From Lingula anatina (taxonomy: Eukaryota; Brachiopoda; Lingulata; Lingulida; Lingulidae), in NCBI RefSeq assembly GCF_001039355.2, contig NW_019775805.1, forward strand, positions 1 through 64,000: DNA of 64,000 bases. The letters run 5' to 3'. This document shows positions 1 to 26,520 of the stretch, in pieces; the first letter of the stretch is position 1, and each line of letters opens with the position of its first letter. The notes beneath the pieces were generated by a model. It saw nothing but the letters and a program-made list of their open reading frames with translations, did no database searches and had not been told where the DNA came from. The translations under genes and the position numbers were made by a program.

Positions 1-939
1 ATATGAAACTGCACACTAAAAAATTAAATGCGTCAGCAACGTCGAGACCATTAATGGTCATAGAATAACAACAACATAAACCTGTGGTGTGAGTTATCAA
101 CATGTTACCATCGTTATTCTAGTTATATAAAAACAATGGGCAGCATGTTCTCCCACCGAATTGTTGCATGACAACTTGTAAGGGCCTCTTTATCAACTAT
201 TTATGTCACATGTACTGATGTGTAGATGGTGAGTACTTGAAGAAACAATACTTACACTGTGCTGAACTGTATCTTCATTTCATAAAAAAATATATCTTAG
301 TTCTAATCTGCAGAGGAGACTATCTTTATGAAATGTACAACTTTCACAGCCCCCCCCCCCCCCCTTGTGATTACTGGCTGCTTGACATGCAACCACCACT
401 TCTACTTCCGTATGAGAAACATAATGATCTTTACACTCACTTAAGTATTCTACTTTTATTTAGGAATAATCCAACCCCTCACACATTAACATATTATGTC
501 AACATACTGTTACCACTGCATGACCTCAGTGTTAAATGCTATCAGTTAAAATGTTTCCCTCACATTAGAAGAAGGTGGTTATTTTCCACTGAAAAGACAT
601 CACTTTGCTCAAATGTTTGTTTCATCAACTACCACCAGTAATGACCTTCAACTCCAACTTCACTGAGGTAAAGCACCTTCAATTTCAACGTCACTGAGAT
701 CATGTAAATTTCCATCCTCGCGACCTGTGTAAAAAATAAAAGTAACAAAGAGAGTAACATTATTTTTAAAAAGATATTTACAGAAGAAGCTGAAGTGAAG
801 CCTCAATTACTAAAAAGATTTATTTGATATCGACAGTTGGCTTGAACCAGTCTTAATTTATTAACATTGTGAATGACGGATTCTCCATCGTCACCGTTGA
901 ATTAACATTATTATCTAACAGCACTATTCTTATTTCACA

Positions 940-2090
940 ATCTTATTGTTTAGGCCTGGTTTTCTCATTTTCCATTGTGCGCTCTGTGAAACGGGTGATT
1001 ATTTCCCACAACAGAATAAGTTTTAAAGCAATTTGTCAGCTCATAATTATGACATGGCAACCTTTTTCTGGTTGTTGTTTAAAAATGGACGTTAGTTTGT
1101 CGAGGTTTAATGCTTAGCTCTTATAACGTTATATTTATGTGCACCCTTTTTTCTCGTTGTTGTTTAAAAATGGACGTCAGTTTGTCGAGGTTTAATGCTT
1201 AGCTCTAATAACGTTACATTGATGTGCATATAAAAATAAGATGGCAATTTCATACTCGACTGTTATTACCCGGTGTCGCGCGTATGCTTTCTTACTACAG
1301 TGATCTAAAACTGGTCGCTAGTGTATTTTAATATAGCAAAATCTGTTCGACAGGACCTCCACGGCAGCCGGACACACAGTAAATTTAAAGGCATGGTTTT
1401 ATCTTGTTTGAGAAATGATAACGATCGCGTTTAACAATAGATTGCGAGCTATAGTAAGACCCCCCTTCTCTTAAACCGTTGTCATACATTGTCATACATA
1501 GTGTGATCACACTGTCAGTTTCCCCCCTGTTGCACGCTGGAGTCCTTGCGCCACTACTAGAAATTTTCGCCTTTTCTGTTGTTTATATAAACCTTCTCCT
1601 TTATTGTTGAATATTATCATCTCATTACCCATTGTGCCCTCTTAGAAAGGGGGGGGGATTTAGCAATTTGTCTCATAACTATAACAGGGCGCCCTTTTTT
1701 CTCGTTGTTGTTTAAAATTGGACGTTAGTTTGTCGAGGCTTAATGCTTAGCTCTTATAAAGTTATATTTATGTGTATCTAAACAATAAGATGTCAATTTT
1801 ATATTTGACTGTTATTACCCTGTGTCGCACGTATGCTTTCTTACTAAAGTCTTGGGCATGATTTTATTATGTCCAAGCTACAGTGATCTAAAACAGGTCG
1901 ATAGTGAATTTTAATATAGCAATATCTGTTCGACCATACCTTTCTTTACGGCAGCCGGACACGCAGTAATTGTAAAGGCATGGTTTTAGATTGGTTGAGA
2001 AATGATAACAAAAATGATAACAATCGCTTTTAACAATAGATTGCGAGCTATAGTAAGACCTCCCTCCTCTTTAAGCGACGTCACAATTAA
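940..2090. repeat. Diverged local tandem duplication
   Basis: A block of about 550-680 bp is present twice (roughly 940-1495 and 1618-2080). Both copies contain the words TTTGTCGAGG, TTAATGCTTAGCTC, CGGCAGCCGGACAC and AACAATAGATTGCGAGC in the same order. Part of the first copy (1060-1210) is duplicated again. A third trace may begin near 2150. No coding potential is seen. Confidence 0.7.
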
Positions 2091-3326
2091 CAGTACTACA
2101 TGTATAATGTAAAAGCGAGAAGTTATTAGATTAGTTATAGTCAGCCTTTTCCCCTGGTGCACATTGGTCTTCGATTATCATTTCCCCACTGCTACATATT
2201 AGCTTTTATTACCATGTTTATAAAAAACTTATTTATTTTCAATACTTTTACCACATTAGTCTCAATGTTTTGTGAGAAACGGGGGATTTTTAACACAGCA
2301 AAAGAAATGGGGGTGGGGGTACAACATCAAAAGGATTTTTTAAAGGAATTGCCTAATAGGTTGCTGTGTTATTTAAACCAAAACGATTTCTTGAAGATCA
2401 AATTAAAAATTGATGTTTATTCCAAAAAAGTGATAATACATCATCATGTAAGGGTCATGTACTGATTATAATGGCACACCTTGATTTGAAACAGTCTATC
2501 GTTTCTTCCACCTTGGGTCCCTTATATTTAAGTACCATATTGTATTACGCATATTACCCATTTTATTTGACACTCTCTCTGTTTCTTTCCCTTCCACTCT
2601 CTCTTGTTAGGAGCACCAAAATTCTGCATCGATCTTCAGAAAAGAAATGAGTCAATGAACCAGACAGCTGGTCCACAACGTCCCACATAGCAAAATTAAA
2701 TCAAATAACAGCTGGCCAAGAAGCTGTAAATATAACTTCTTGGGCTGGCACAATTTTAACTGCAGTTAGCTACATGAGGAAAAGTAACACGTTTACATAC
2801 AGGCGAAGGAGGTATACTTCAATATTAATTGCAAACAATATCAACAGCGACTCAAGACCGTTGCCTGTCTTTCACACTTTTACACAAACACACGAAGGTT
2901 TAATAAAGGGAGTCGGGTCGCGATATCTATCTCTTTCCTTCAAACAAGCAAAGGGCTGACCCGAAGTAAGCTTTCTAATTTAATGTCCTTTTTATTGTAT
3001 ATTGTAATTACTCCACTTGCTTGCCTCCATTGGCTTGTAAAAGTGACAAAGATTGTGATTTTTTTACACACGAGTTGAAAGAACTTTGCATAACTCCTTT
3101 GCCTTGTTGCGTAATGTCTTTATCAAGGTTATAATCAGTGTGAATAGGGTATCTTGCCTCACATAAAAAGGGAGTTGTTCTTCATACTGGTTGTTGCTTT
3201 ACTTATACTAACCTACTTTGTACAAATATGGTTTCAATAAATCGCCAAAATTATGACATTAATGAACATTGTGTATCAAACGTTTTGATGCGATTTAAAT
3301 AAATGAGCAATAAGGATTACGGTATG

Positions 3327-3330
<4 letters not shown>

Positions 3331-3396
<66 letters not shown>
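3331..3396. repeat. (AT)n microsatellite
   Basis: About 33 uninterrupted AT units. Confidence 0.98.
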
Positions 3397-3400
<4 letters not shown>

Positions 3401-5851
3401 GCTATGAAATAGTTTGATCACTGCTTGAATAAAGTAAGAAAAAATAATTGCTTCTAATTTTTGAGTCAGTTACGTGAACAAGGTCCTTTGATAACTTCTT
3501 ATTGAACATCTTATAATTTTAATGAATATTCTTACCCTGTGTGCAGTAATGTCTCGGTACTGTTAATTGTATGCCAGTTTGTGAACAAAATGTGTGATAA
3601 ACAGTGTGTTTACACGAGCTCGGACCTGATCCCGCACATGTGAATTGCTTAATTTTAGATGCTGCAAACTGAGAATGGGAAGAAAAACATCAAATCTTAT
3701 TTATAGAACAAGAAGGCATAAAACATTCCAAATAAATGATAAACAGAATTTCTTAATTAAAAATAATCAATCCAACCATAATTTATCAAATTGGCACAAA
3801 ATTAAAACCAAATATTTACAGTAAATTAACCTAGAGGTGAACCTCATACAATCGTACTATATTTTCATTCACTGTCCCATTGATAGTTGTTTTCTTGTGA
3901 CGAAGTTAAATCAAATGCTGCCAATAATGTAAGTATAGTTGTATTTTTGGGTTTGTATGTCGCCCTCATTCAATTTCTAGATCGTTGTCAATTATTCGCA
4001 TTTTTGCCAAAATATTTTTTGTAGGTACTTGAAATATTCATTGTTAAGTATGGTTCAGGATTATATTGATTTTTATTTTTTCTGTATGTCCTTAGCTTAA
4101 TTTTCCTCTCTGTGCAAGTCTTCCCAAAAATCTGATTTTATTTTGATGGCTTTTTCACTCTCTACATTTTGGTGAATGTGAATTTTATTGTCAGTTGTGG
4201 TGGAATTTAAATGGTTTAGTCCCCAACATGAAGCCAAGTTTGACGTTGCCCAAACCCAGTTATTTTCCCTTTTTATTTGTTATCTGTTGTACGCTTGCTT
4301 GATAATTCTTTGCTCTGGGAGGTTATTCAGCCAAGTGTAATGGGAGACGCCCAAAGTTCTGCAGGCATTATTGCTGGCTGACCTTCTCACACCAAGTGCC
4401 CATTTACAACATCTTTAAGTGTATTTGCTCAAAGGGTATTTTGTTTATTATATTTAATGGCATTCTTTTCCTGAGAAGATTTCTTGAGCCCAGATTTCCC
4501 ATCCATATACGAGAATGGGTCTAATCATATTGTTGGAAAGATTTATGGTAAGTATGGGTGAGGAAATTTCCTGTGATGCTAGCATTCCCTTTAGTGTAAA
4601 TATGGCTTTCAGGGCTTTTTGCTTGAGATATTCTATCTTAGATCTAATATTTTTTGTGAACCTGTGTTAGTAAGGACCATCCCTAGGTATAAGTATTGTT
4701 TGACCGTTTCTATCGGTCTGCTATTTATGAAAAAAAGTGCCCGGCTCAATTCTGCCAGGTTTGTTGAATACTATTATTTTTATTTGTTTGCATTAACTTT
4801 TAATTTCCAATGCTTACAATAATTTCCAAGGTTGCTTAGAAGAGTCTGAAGTCCTACTTTTTGTCTATGATAGCAAGACTATCCATCTGCACATAAAATG
4901 TGTTTTAGCACTTCAACAGGCCGCATGCACGAGCTGCCAATCGCGGTAATTTCTCTGTATCAACAGGTTACCGAACGTTTCCCCATCGTGGATTTACTGT
5001 AGAGTTCACTCCATATATAGCCGCTGGCCAATACTTAGCCGCCAGTAAGGCAATGAGGGCATACCCCTGGTCGGAGTGGAGGGGGAGGTTAGAGGTGTGC
5101 CAGTACTTGCCTAAAATAACCACCCAGGTTGGTGAAGATACCAAAGAACCCCCTCCCCTTTTCGGATAGTAAAGGAGAAAGGAAGAAAGGGAATATAAAA
5201 GGAAACTTAGTAAAAATATATATTGATCAACCAGTTTTATAACCACCGCTATCCCTAGATCGTAACATCAGCGAAAAATGATACTCTCGGGAGAGTATTT
5301 TCTAAAGGATAACCCTCCAATCATAAATGATCATAAACTATCTCTGCGCCGTATGTGGAATGCCGCCACTAATTTATCCCCATGCACAGACGTGTCATGT
5401 GTGTTCCCCAATCCAGGGAACAAAATACTAAGATGTGGTTTTGACTTTTTCGATGTTCAGCTGATTCATTGGTTGTTCAATTTGTACAATTTCGTGAAAA
5501 AACTATTCAATAAGTTCAATTAAAAATCAGGCATTGGCATTGCTATATGACTTGTTTCTGTGCATGAGTGTGGCATTTTCTTGTTGGGAGAGTGTATCAT
5601 TTTGTCCTATACTGTCCCATCACATAACCCCGACTCTGACGTAGAAGTAAAGGAAAATGTATTAGGGAAAAGTTTTAATGGTAATTATATTTCTTTATAG
5701 GATTTGGCGGCCATCTCGTGAAACCATGTATATCTACAATCTCAAAAGTTGAACACAACTTGGTAGCTAGGGCAGAGAACAATCATTCGTGTAAGGAGTT
5801 TTACAGTATGTCTAAAAAGCCTTGCTCTTATTGACATTTGCCTATAGGTTC

Positions 5852-18682
<12,831 letters not shown>

Positions 18683-19644
18683 TTGGAAGCCTGAAAGAAA
18701 AGAGGAAACAAATTATTATTACATGTACATATATAGCACATAAATGATAAAAAATAAATAAATCATTGATACTGATGTATACTAGTATTACGAGAAGATG
18801 GATTTAAAAAGAAAGAAAAGAAAATCGGAATACAAAACTGAAAATGAGAATAAGGCAATGTCAAATATTTGTAAAATCAGTTCCCTGTGAAAGTTATTAA
18901 CTATGGCATAGTTGATGTATATACTCCCCTAGCCAAAAGGTTCATCCCTGCCGCGTTAATGTACACTCCTGCAAGGGTACCCATGTATGTCATTGCATAA
19001 CAAACAGGCTACTGATCATCGTGTAAATTGGAGATGTAAGTAATACCTGTAAAACAGTCTTTCCTAACGTGGTCATTGAAATACTCTAACACCAATAATG
19101 TCTAGGAAACCACACCCAACATGCACCTTCCATGCAGAAAACACTTCATGACATTTAGGGACTTGACTTCAACATTTTACAAGAAAGGGCAACCATGCTT
19201 CAGAGTTTATCGTCAGGCGACCTCTGCACAATCGCCTTTACATTAGCAGGGTTACTGTAAGGAGACCGGTGTCATGTACCAGAAGGTCCCCCATGACAGA
19301 AACTCCTGGGCCTATTATTTCAGAAACCAGGGGTCCTACGGACAGCTGGTTTCTGAAATAACGGGTCTCGGACTCTGTATCATGGTAATTAGGTATAGTA
19401 TACAGGGTCACTAGGACCCTGTATTTAACCGGACCCTACGTTTCATAGCTATCAGGAAACACCGAGTCTGCCCGTCATACAGAAAAACTGTATATCACAC
19501 AGGGTCTGAAAACTATGGTCCTACTGTAGAACAGTAGACATTCAGTAAAAACTCTTTATATTCACAATCTGGGCATAATAGTATTATAATAAAGCAAACC
19601 TTTTATGCAAGTTAAATATAATATAACAAAACGGAGGCAAAACG

Positions 19645-19740
19645 ACCTGGTGGTGTAGTGGAGATCGACACGGGCGGAGAGCCTACTACGGGATGAATGT
19701 GGCAGTCTACCAGACATCGGTTCGAGTCCCCCAATGGATT
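19645..19740 (+). repeat. tRNA-like SINE head
   Basis: An A-box-like TGGTGTAGTGGAGA and a perfect B-box-like GGTTCGAGTCC are about 70 bp apart. That is too far for a normal tRNA, and no cloverleaf closes. I read it as the promoter head of a tRNA-derived SINE. Confidence 0.45.
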
Positions 19741-19939
19741 TGAATTTCGTGTACCTCCTATTTCTTACTCTTATTTTCCGCTTATAATTAACTTAAAAGT
19801 AAAATATTTAACTAATTGTAACCTCATTGTGTGTCATTTCACAATAAAATGTTTTATACATACTGTACATTACATTTCATTTCTTTTTCATTGAAGGTTT
19901 TTCACAGATATTCCATTGCCTTGTGATTGTTTGGACTAG

Positions 19940-20130
19940 GCCCCCTATACGCGTGACTTATTTGACTACCACTCATAAATATGTGTAAGCTAGTCATACA
20001 CAATGCAGCTATGCTTAGCTGTGCAAAACGTTTCTTTTCTTTAAACTATACGCGTGACTTACAATGACTACCACTCAAGTGTGTGGCAGCAAGCGTTATA
20101 CAGTGCATCAGCGTTAAGCTGTGCAAAATA
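19940..20130. repeat. Tandem duplication, unit about 104 bp
   Basis: TATACGCGTGACTTA, GACTACCACTCA and AGCTGTGCAAAA occur twice in the same order. Confidence 0.8.
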
Positions 20131-20374
20131 TGTTTTCTTGAAACGGGCGGAATTCATTTATTATTAAATGCCATTGAAAATATACTCATTTAATTTTTTT
20201 TTACAGTTTAAATAACTTATATTCAAATAAAATAAATGACCTATATATAAATTGAATCAACCCAAAAGGAATGTATTTCATGGTTCTCAAGGTATAAAAT
20301 GGCTAGCTGCTCGCGATGCCCTACACTGTCATCATGGATTTTCAAGCAATACTGCTTTATTTTCAACATGGTAG

Positions 20375-20850
20375 GTGTACCATGAAAATTGACTCCCCTA
20401 AAAGGTGACTTGATCCCCATAATAAAAATCAGACTCCCCAGTCAAAATTTCATAATGAAAATCAGACTCCCCCAAGATAAATTTTTACCCCCACCCCCAC
20501 AAAACTCAATAATTGTTATTTTATTTGAATATAAGACTTTTATCTTGAAGTATGCATAATGGAGGAAATATTGACACTTTGTTAGTTTGCAGGTGAATTT
20601 TTTCATGAAAACAAAATTAAAAGTATGTATTTTACCACCCAATGACTCCCCTATGAAAGAGCTATTAATTTGATAGTTGGTGGTCATTTCAACATCTTTC
20701 CTTTTAGTATACCGTATGAATAATATAATGAAAATATTTGAAAAGTCGATGTTAAAATATTTGGTGGAAAAAAATCAGGAAAGATATTCATTTTTATTCG
20801 TAACCAAGGGGAGTCAAAATCCCACGGGCACAAGAATGCAAAGTTGTTAC
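20375..20850. mobile_element. Family X non-autonomous element (partial copy)
   Basis: The left end GTGTACCATGAAAATTGACT matches the ends of the element at 39587-40460. Several GAAAATCAGACTCCCC-type words follow. Its interior (20510-20660) matches 40169-40320 in reverse orientation. The right end is not clear. Confidence 0.6.
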
Positions 20851-22274
20851 CCTTTTCATTTAATTATCCCCACTTTTCATTTACTTTTTGAAAAAAAATA
20901 ATAATGGGAAAACAACAGCTAGTGTTTTGTTGGATTTGCTATAAATATGAAGAATTCAATTAAATATTTTCCTGACTTTTAAAATTGCATTCATAGGCTA
21001 AATAGAGCCAATTAAAGTTTATGAAATGCCAATAATACAAATTTATAGTACGTTTTAATTATTTACGGAGAGTAATCATGCTTATTTAACCTTTAATCTT
21101 CATAGTTTTTCACTTCATATCTTTCTTCATCATGTTCAAAATCATATTCAAATTGCATGTTATAAGAATAATATTTTTAATTTTTACTCCTCAGTGCGGA
21201 CTGTCAGTAATAAAACGTAGGGTCCTATGACTTTCTGTACTGAAATAGAGTGTCTAAGGGGACTCTACATTTCAGAACATAGAGTCCGGGAACCGTTATT
21301 TCGAGACAAGGAGTCCGCCGGACTCTCAGTTTTAAAACACCGGGTCCGCCGGACCCTAGAATGGTAGGACTCTGCGTTGCTTGACACCGGTGTTCACCGC
21401 CAGGAACCAACAAGTGGGCAATGATACTGTTCTCATGTAAAAGAAGCTTCAGCATAACCAAAAGTGATGGACGCGGAAGAGTTTGGAAGACGGCAGCAAA
21501 GAAGTATTTTCCAAATTTTCTACCTTCGGTCGTCAGGAAGCACCCCACACAATTCAAGGTACGGGTTGGAATGGCTACCATGTTGTAGGTGACTTGGTGT
21601 TGGTCAGTGGGAACCTTTAATCAGATACTGGAAAGTACTCCAAGTACTGGAAAGTAACTTAAAGAATTCTGTCGAATATGTCTTCGAGGACAATTATCAC
21701 TCAGTCATATTTCATGATAATGCTACTTTATAATGCTACAGCCAATCCAACAGTAGGGTTGTTATTTGCGAACCAGATCCAGCCCCTCCAATGGCCAATG
21801 ACTTTAAAACCTTAGTGTTTCATCAAAATAGAGTTTTCATCTTAAATTTGTTGTCAAACTTAGATTTTACATTTGTAAATGTTTTTCTTAATGTCCATTA
21901 GGTTAGGTTGTACTTAAACTAACAACGCTTCTACACTACTTATTACGCGTGACTTGTCTTGTTATATTAAATGAAACTTAATGTTCTCCTTTAATGGCCG
22001 TTTTCTCGTTTTAATTCACAATCCTGTAAACGTACACACAAGCAAGGTACTGCTCTTAAATATCTGCGTATTTAAACATATTTTTCTTTCAGTAAGTTAT
22101 ATTATAATTATAAAACATTGGCATCATAAAATGATGCAATAACATTGAAATCAAAATTGGATCTGAAGTTGAGATAATTACATTGTTCTATATATCATAC
22201 GTTCATCTTGTTACACGCAACTCATTTTACTTACTGAATCACAGAATAGGAAAATCCCTCCTCTGTGGTGTGTA

Positions 22275-22560
22275 TAGGCCTGCTGAAGTAAGCGTGGTAG
22301 ACGTCAGTGGACTATTTATTACTTCTTCTGGAGATAATTGTATTGAAGACATCCGTTTTAATTCATCTTGGAAAAAATCAGGTTCCTAGCTTCTACTTAG
22401 TTGGAATTGTTGATCAACTTTGTTAACAGTTGAATTAGACATCAGTGGACTATTTATCACTGCCTCTAGAATTCCAAATATGGAAGACATCCATTTAAAT
22501 TCTTCTTGGAAAAAACAGGTTCCTTCAACTTAGTTTGAATTGTGCATCGACTGTGACAAC
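22275..22560. repeat. Minisatellite, two units of about 130-150 bp
   Basis: Each unit contains CATCAGTGGACTATTTAT-like and GAAGACATCC words, then CTTGGAAAAAA and TTAGTTTGAATTG. The paralogous array at 53455-54075 has about four units. Confidence 0.75.
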
Positions 22561-24794
22561 ATTTGAAGTTACCTTTATAGTGGCAAGGTAGGATTCAACA
22601 GATGTTAATGAAAATCGGTGTGAATATGTCTCCTAAGGAGTTTTGAATCTCTGTGAAGTAAAATGGAAACAATATGGGGTGTACACTATTTGCACTGGTT
22701 TTGCCCAAAGTTGACCACTGTCCTTGAAATATGGTACACATATACATGAGAATTTTTTTTAATGATATAACACTTGAAATTAGTGTATATTTGATTAGAA
22801 CAAACATCTAACATCACAATCAAGCTGTTTTATGATTTTATCACCCCTGTAAAATAATGCCCATTTTTCTCAGCCCTCCCCCAAATCACTTTGAGACCCT
22901 GCCATTACCATAATACGTAAGCTCATCTGACACAGCGGGGAGTAAACTCATGAGCTTAATTGCCATGAATATCAACATATATAGGATAGTTCTATTGATC
23001 TATGAATATAATACATATCGCTGTACCTTTTTTTTAGTTGAGAGACATATGCCCTGGAAATAAGAAGTTTTGGTCTATTTTTATCATTAAAATGACTCAG
23101 CACCGTCTATCCAGGTGGAGGGTACTTTGTCCACAGTATAATATGTGTTACCCTAAATAAATATCACAAACTTAAGTATAAAATAGTCACAGGGCCCAAA
23201 ATATGTTTCTTAAATATATGATATCTGAAAGCTTTTAAACGAGGACTTAAACGGTGATCTTTCAGCTGGCGCCACACAAAGAAATGTGTGAAAATTTGGA
23301 TACCTCCCAAAATATTGTAAAAATCGTAAAAAGATTGGCTGGCCAGTACTATGGGTCCATTCCCAATGAAAACTTTCATTCTACCTACATCGATCCAACT
23401 CCAAGGGTGCTTCGAGCTGAATGTAATCAGGTTAACATATTATCAGACCTCTTCATGTTTCCTATCTATTCTTACAATCACCAGTTTATCTTAATTCTAC
23501 TACATGTATATGTAAGGAGGAGGTTGTTTATGCGACAGCATTTAGCGAGAGTCCCCCTGGAGTTAGATCTATCTATATAAAACGACAATTCCATTGGAAA
23601 TGAGCCCTATGACTGATGCACAATGCTACCGCTGTTGTGTAATAGCAGCACCCCATTAAGACGTGTAAAATGTACCACTGAACATCCATTCCAAACTTAT
23701 AATAATTATGCACATCAGATAATATGGTGTAGGTTTATTGTGTAGGGTGACGAGCATAATGAAAAATTCACAAAATTCAGGACAAAATAATAATCCAATT
23801 AAGCTGGTTTTCTGATTTTAGCCGTATGCCAACCCTAAGAATCATTCTAGTAAGTTACAAAATGAAAAGTCACAGTTTTATTTTCATAATGTTTGTGATG
23901 GCAGTGCACAAATATATTTTTCATAAAAATAACTGCATTGCTTCAAGAAGAGAATGCAGTCAAGCTGTTTTTTCAACTCAGGCTCTATATTGTAGCCTAT
24001 ACTTCTTTTCTGTAAGTTTGAGCATCATAAGTATAATGGTTTTATTTTAATGATTATTATTGGCAGTGTCCAAATAGCGTTTTCTTCAGCTTTGATGCAA
24101 TACTGCAATCCTTCAATCTTTGATGCAATCCTTCAACCTCAGCCAGCTCCAATTCGTGTGACGTAATATTGGGAATTTGGGGGCAAAAACATCATTTTCA
24201 GTTTTGGTTTTCTTATTTTCTCAGGCACCTGGACAGCTATAAACATGCTTTTAACGGTATAATTACACTTGAACTACAAGAGGGGTTTGGGGATTTTTCT
24301 TTAAAGACTTACTGTTGTTTTCATCTATAAAACGTGATTTTAGCCCAATTTGAGTGCAGCCCCCCTTAATACCACAGCTCTAGACACAAGGCACTACTAA
24401 AGAAGAGCCAAGGACAGGCTGTGGCATTTATGGCGAAATCGTGACTTATTTTCTTAACTGAGGTTCCAAAAGTTCATACACACTTTACTCATTAAAATGC
24501 CTTGGCTTCCGCTGAATGATGTGTTAACGATTTTGTTACAGGTCCCCATTATGGAAGAGATTTTCCTAATTGAAAACATTCAGACATTCCACTTGGTAGA
24601 GATGCTTTCAAATCAGCTCTTTAACTTGCATCACAGTCCTCTGCCAAGTAAACTGCTTTGTCTTCGTTGAGCGTCGTTAATTGTTATTGCTTTAATGCTC
24701 TAATAATTTAAAAACCACTTCGCAGCTTTTACCATTATACCACTTGTCTCTGTGAAATTTCCTTTCACAATAATTTATTTTTCTTTATCAATAA

Positions 24795-24796
24795 TG

Positions 24797-24840
<44 letters not shown>
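24795..24840. repeat. (ATT)n microsatellite
   Basis: Uninterrupted trinucleotide repeat. Confidence 0.97.
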
Positions 24841-25024
24841 GCAAAACAGGGTCCTGACTTTATTAAAAAGAACTATATGACATTTTGTTTAATAAAGATT
24901 GTTCTGGTTTAAAACACTTCTATTTTGCTTCAATTATGCTTCAATTATGGGTTTCAATTACGTCCCTATAAATGTGTGGGAAGGTGTTTGTTATATTCTT
25001 TAAAAAAAAAATAAAAGAATGATG

Positions 25025-25350
25025 AGACTATATATAAAAATAATAATAATCTTTATTGAAATATTGCAACCCGAAGGTTGAAGTATATATAATATCTCAT
25101 TTATTTATTTATTTACTTTTTAAATGAAGTTTATTTCAGTCAGAGAAGCCTGGTCATGTTTGGCCCTGTTGCACTCTATAGTCGCTCTCCCTGGGGAGGA
25201 TACAGCCCGGCTGCCATATAAGCCGCTCAGAGCTAACAAACGTATCATTTCTTGTATATAATCATGTACCCAATAAAGTCATTCAAATCAAATCAAATCC
25301 ACTTCCAGACCCGGACACTCTAACCACAAGGCCATCCGGTCGGTTCTAGA
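25025..25350 (-). repeat. Possible tRNA-derived SINE
   Basis: On the minus strand, GATGGCCTTGTGGTTAGAGT near 25336 is a good A-box region. A repeated GATTTGATTTGA and an AT-rich tail follow. No clear B box remains, so it is truncated or decayed. Confidence 0.4.
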
Positions 25351-26458
25351 AGCACTGAGTTGCATCCAAAGATATCTATGACCTTTTATGACATTAAACA
25401 GGTATTTAATAGAAATTGTCATAAATATGAAACTGCACACTGCTACCTCATTAGAATAACCTTAAATGCGTCAACAACTACGTTACCATTAATGGAATTA
25501 CAGCAACATAAACTTTTGGTTATCAACATGTTATCATCGTCATTCTAGCTATATAAAAACAATGGACAGCATATTCTTCCATCAAAATAGTGCATGACAA
25601 CTTGTAAGGACCTCTTTGACATCCTACTTACGCCATGTGTGCTCAAGTGTAGATGATGAGTGAAAAGAAACAATATTTGCACTGTAGTGTACTGCATTTT
25701 TATATTATAAAATTATATTTTTGTTTTAGTCTGCTGAGGAGACTATCTATAAAAAATGTAGCACTTTCACAGCATCCTCCCTTCCATTACAGGGTGCTTG
25801 ATATGTTACATTATAAGTAACATTATGATCTTTACACTCACTTAAGTATTCTACTTTTATTTAGGAGTAATCCAACCACGCACACATTAACATATTATGT
25901 CAACATACTGTTACCACTGTGCGACCTCAGTGTCAAATGCTATCAGTTAAATTATTTCCCTCACATTAGAAGAATGTGGTTATTTTCCACTGAGAAGACA
26001 TCACTTTGCTACAATGTTAGTGTCATCAACTACCACCAGAAAGGTAAATGACCTTCAACTCCAATTTCACTGAGGTAAAACACTTATGTAACTGAGATCA
26101 AAGGCCTTCAAATTTGGCAATGTCACCGATGTCAACAATTTTCATCTTTACCAATGTCACAGAGTTCAACGACTTTCCACTTTAACACCATTTACGTGTT
26201 TAGATATATTTTTTGTGATTGAATAATTGTTGTACTGTCTAGTATGATTTTATTTAAGTAGTCGGAGCAGACAAAAAGACACAATTAAAAAAAGAATATT
26301 TAATTAAATTATAAATTATACTTTTGAATAAATGGATATAAGAGGTCCACTTAGTGCAATGTTATTTTTACTTGCAATGGAAAAATGTATGTCAACATGT
26401 CAATATTAACTTTAGGCAAAATCATTTTTCAAGATGCCAGGAGAGAAGAGAACTATAC

Positions 26459-26520
26459 TTTAGCCACCAAAGCATCACAGTCCATGCTTCTGTTGGCCTG
26501 GGGGTTGCCCTTCCCACCAA
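26459..26520 (-). pseudogene. Fossil METTL3 exon 14
   Basis: Aligned with the live exon 57126-57188, it keeps KGNPQANR and MDCD. It is 62 nt instead of 63 (one base lost at the acceptor side, breaking frame). It has Gly to Ser and Val to Ala changes, and the last codon is Lys instead of Glu. The flanking intron is also similar. Neighbouring METTL3 exons are missing, so it cannot make a protein. Confidence 0.85.

Larger units (their letters stand above)
1..5851. repeat. Intergenic: decayed segmental-duplication copy A
   Basis: No gene is supported here. Blocks match two other places in the window: 1-720 resembles 25428-26080 and 55166-55880; about 3440-3480 resembles METTL3 intron sequence near 56255; 3480-3750 resembles 26550-26790; 4930-5175 resembles 27776-28020; 5540-5770 resembles 28990-29230. 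This is therefore the left-most of three copies of the segment lying between METTL3 and an SRCR gene. No METTL3 exon is left in it. Open frames at 237-641, 2157-2465 and 5278-5523 resemble no family I know and lie in repeated sequence, so I do not call them genes. Confidence 0.7.
19265..21391. mobile_element. TIR DNA element (family Z), non-autonomous, with nested insertions
   Basis: Both ends carry the 10 bp inverted repeat ACCGGTGTCA (19265-19274; complement at 21382-21391). About 300 bp at the left end and 170 bp at the right end are dense in GGGTCC, GGACCCT, GACTCT and GAGTCC words, often in inverted pairs. No transposase is seen inside. It contains a tRNA-like head (19645-19740), a 104 bp tandem duplication (19940-20130) and a family X element (20375-20850). 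Confidence 0.6.
21820..25020. repeat. Intergenic duplicated block (copy of 53.0-55.1 kb)
   Basis: Collinear with 53030-55080: for example 21840-22020 with 53030-53190, and 24480-24770 with 54575-54850. Both lie upstream of an SRCR signal exon. The stretch 22800-24400 has no clear partner and no recognised gene; its open frames are short and unsupported. Confidence 0.75.

Noticed and set aside
5278-5523. 81-codon open frame
   Set aside because: No family resemblance, no splice context, and it lies in a decayed duplicated block.
19645-19740. Functional tRNA gene on the plus strand
   Set aside because: The spacing between A and B boxes is too long and no cloverleaf forms; a SINE head is more likely.
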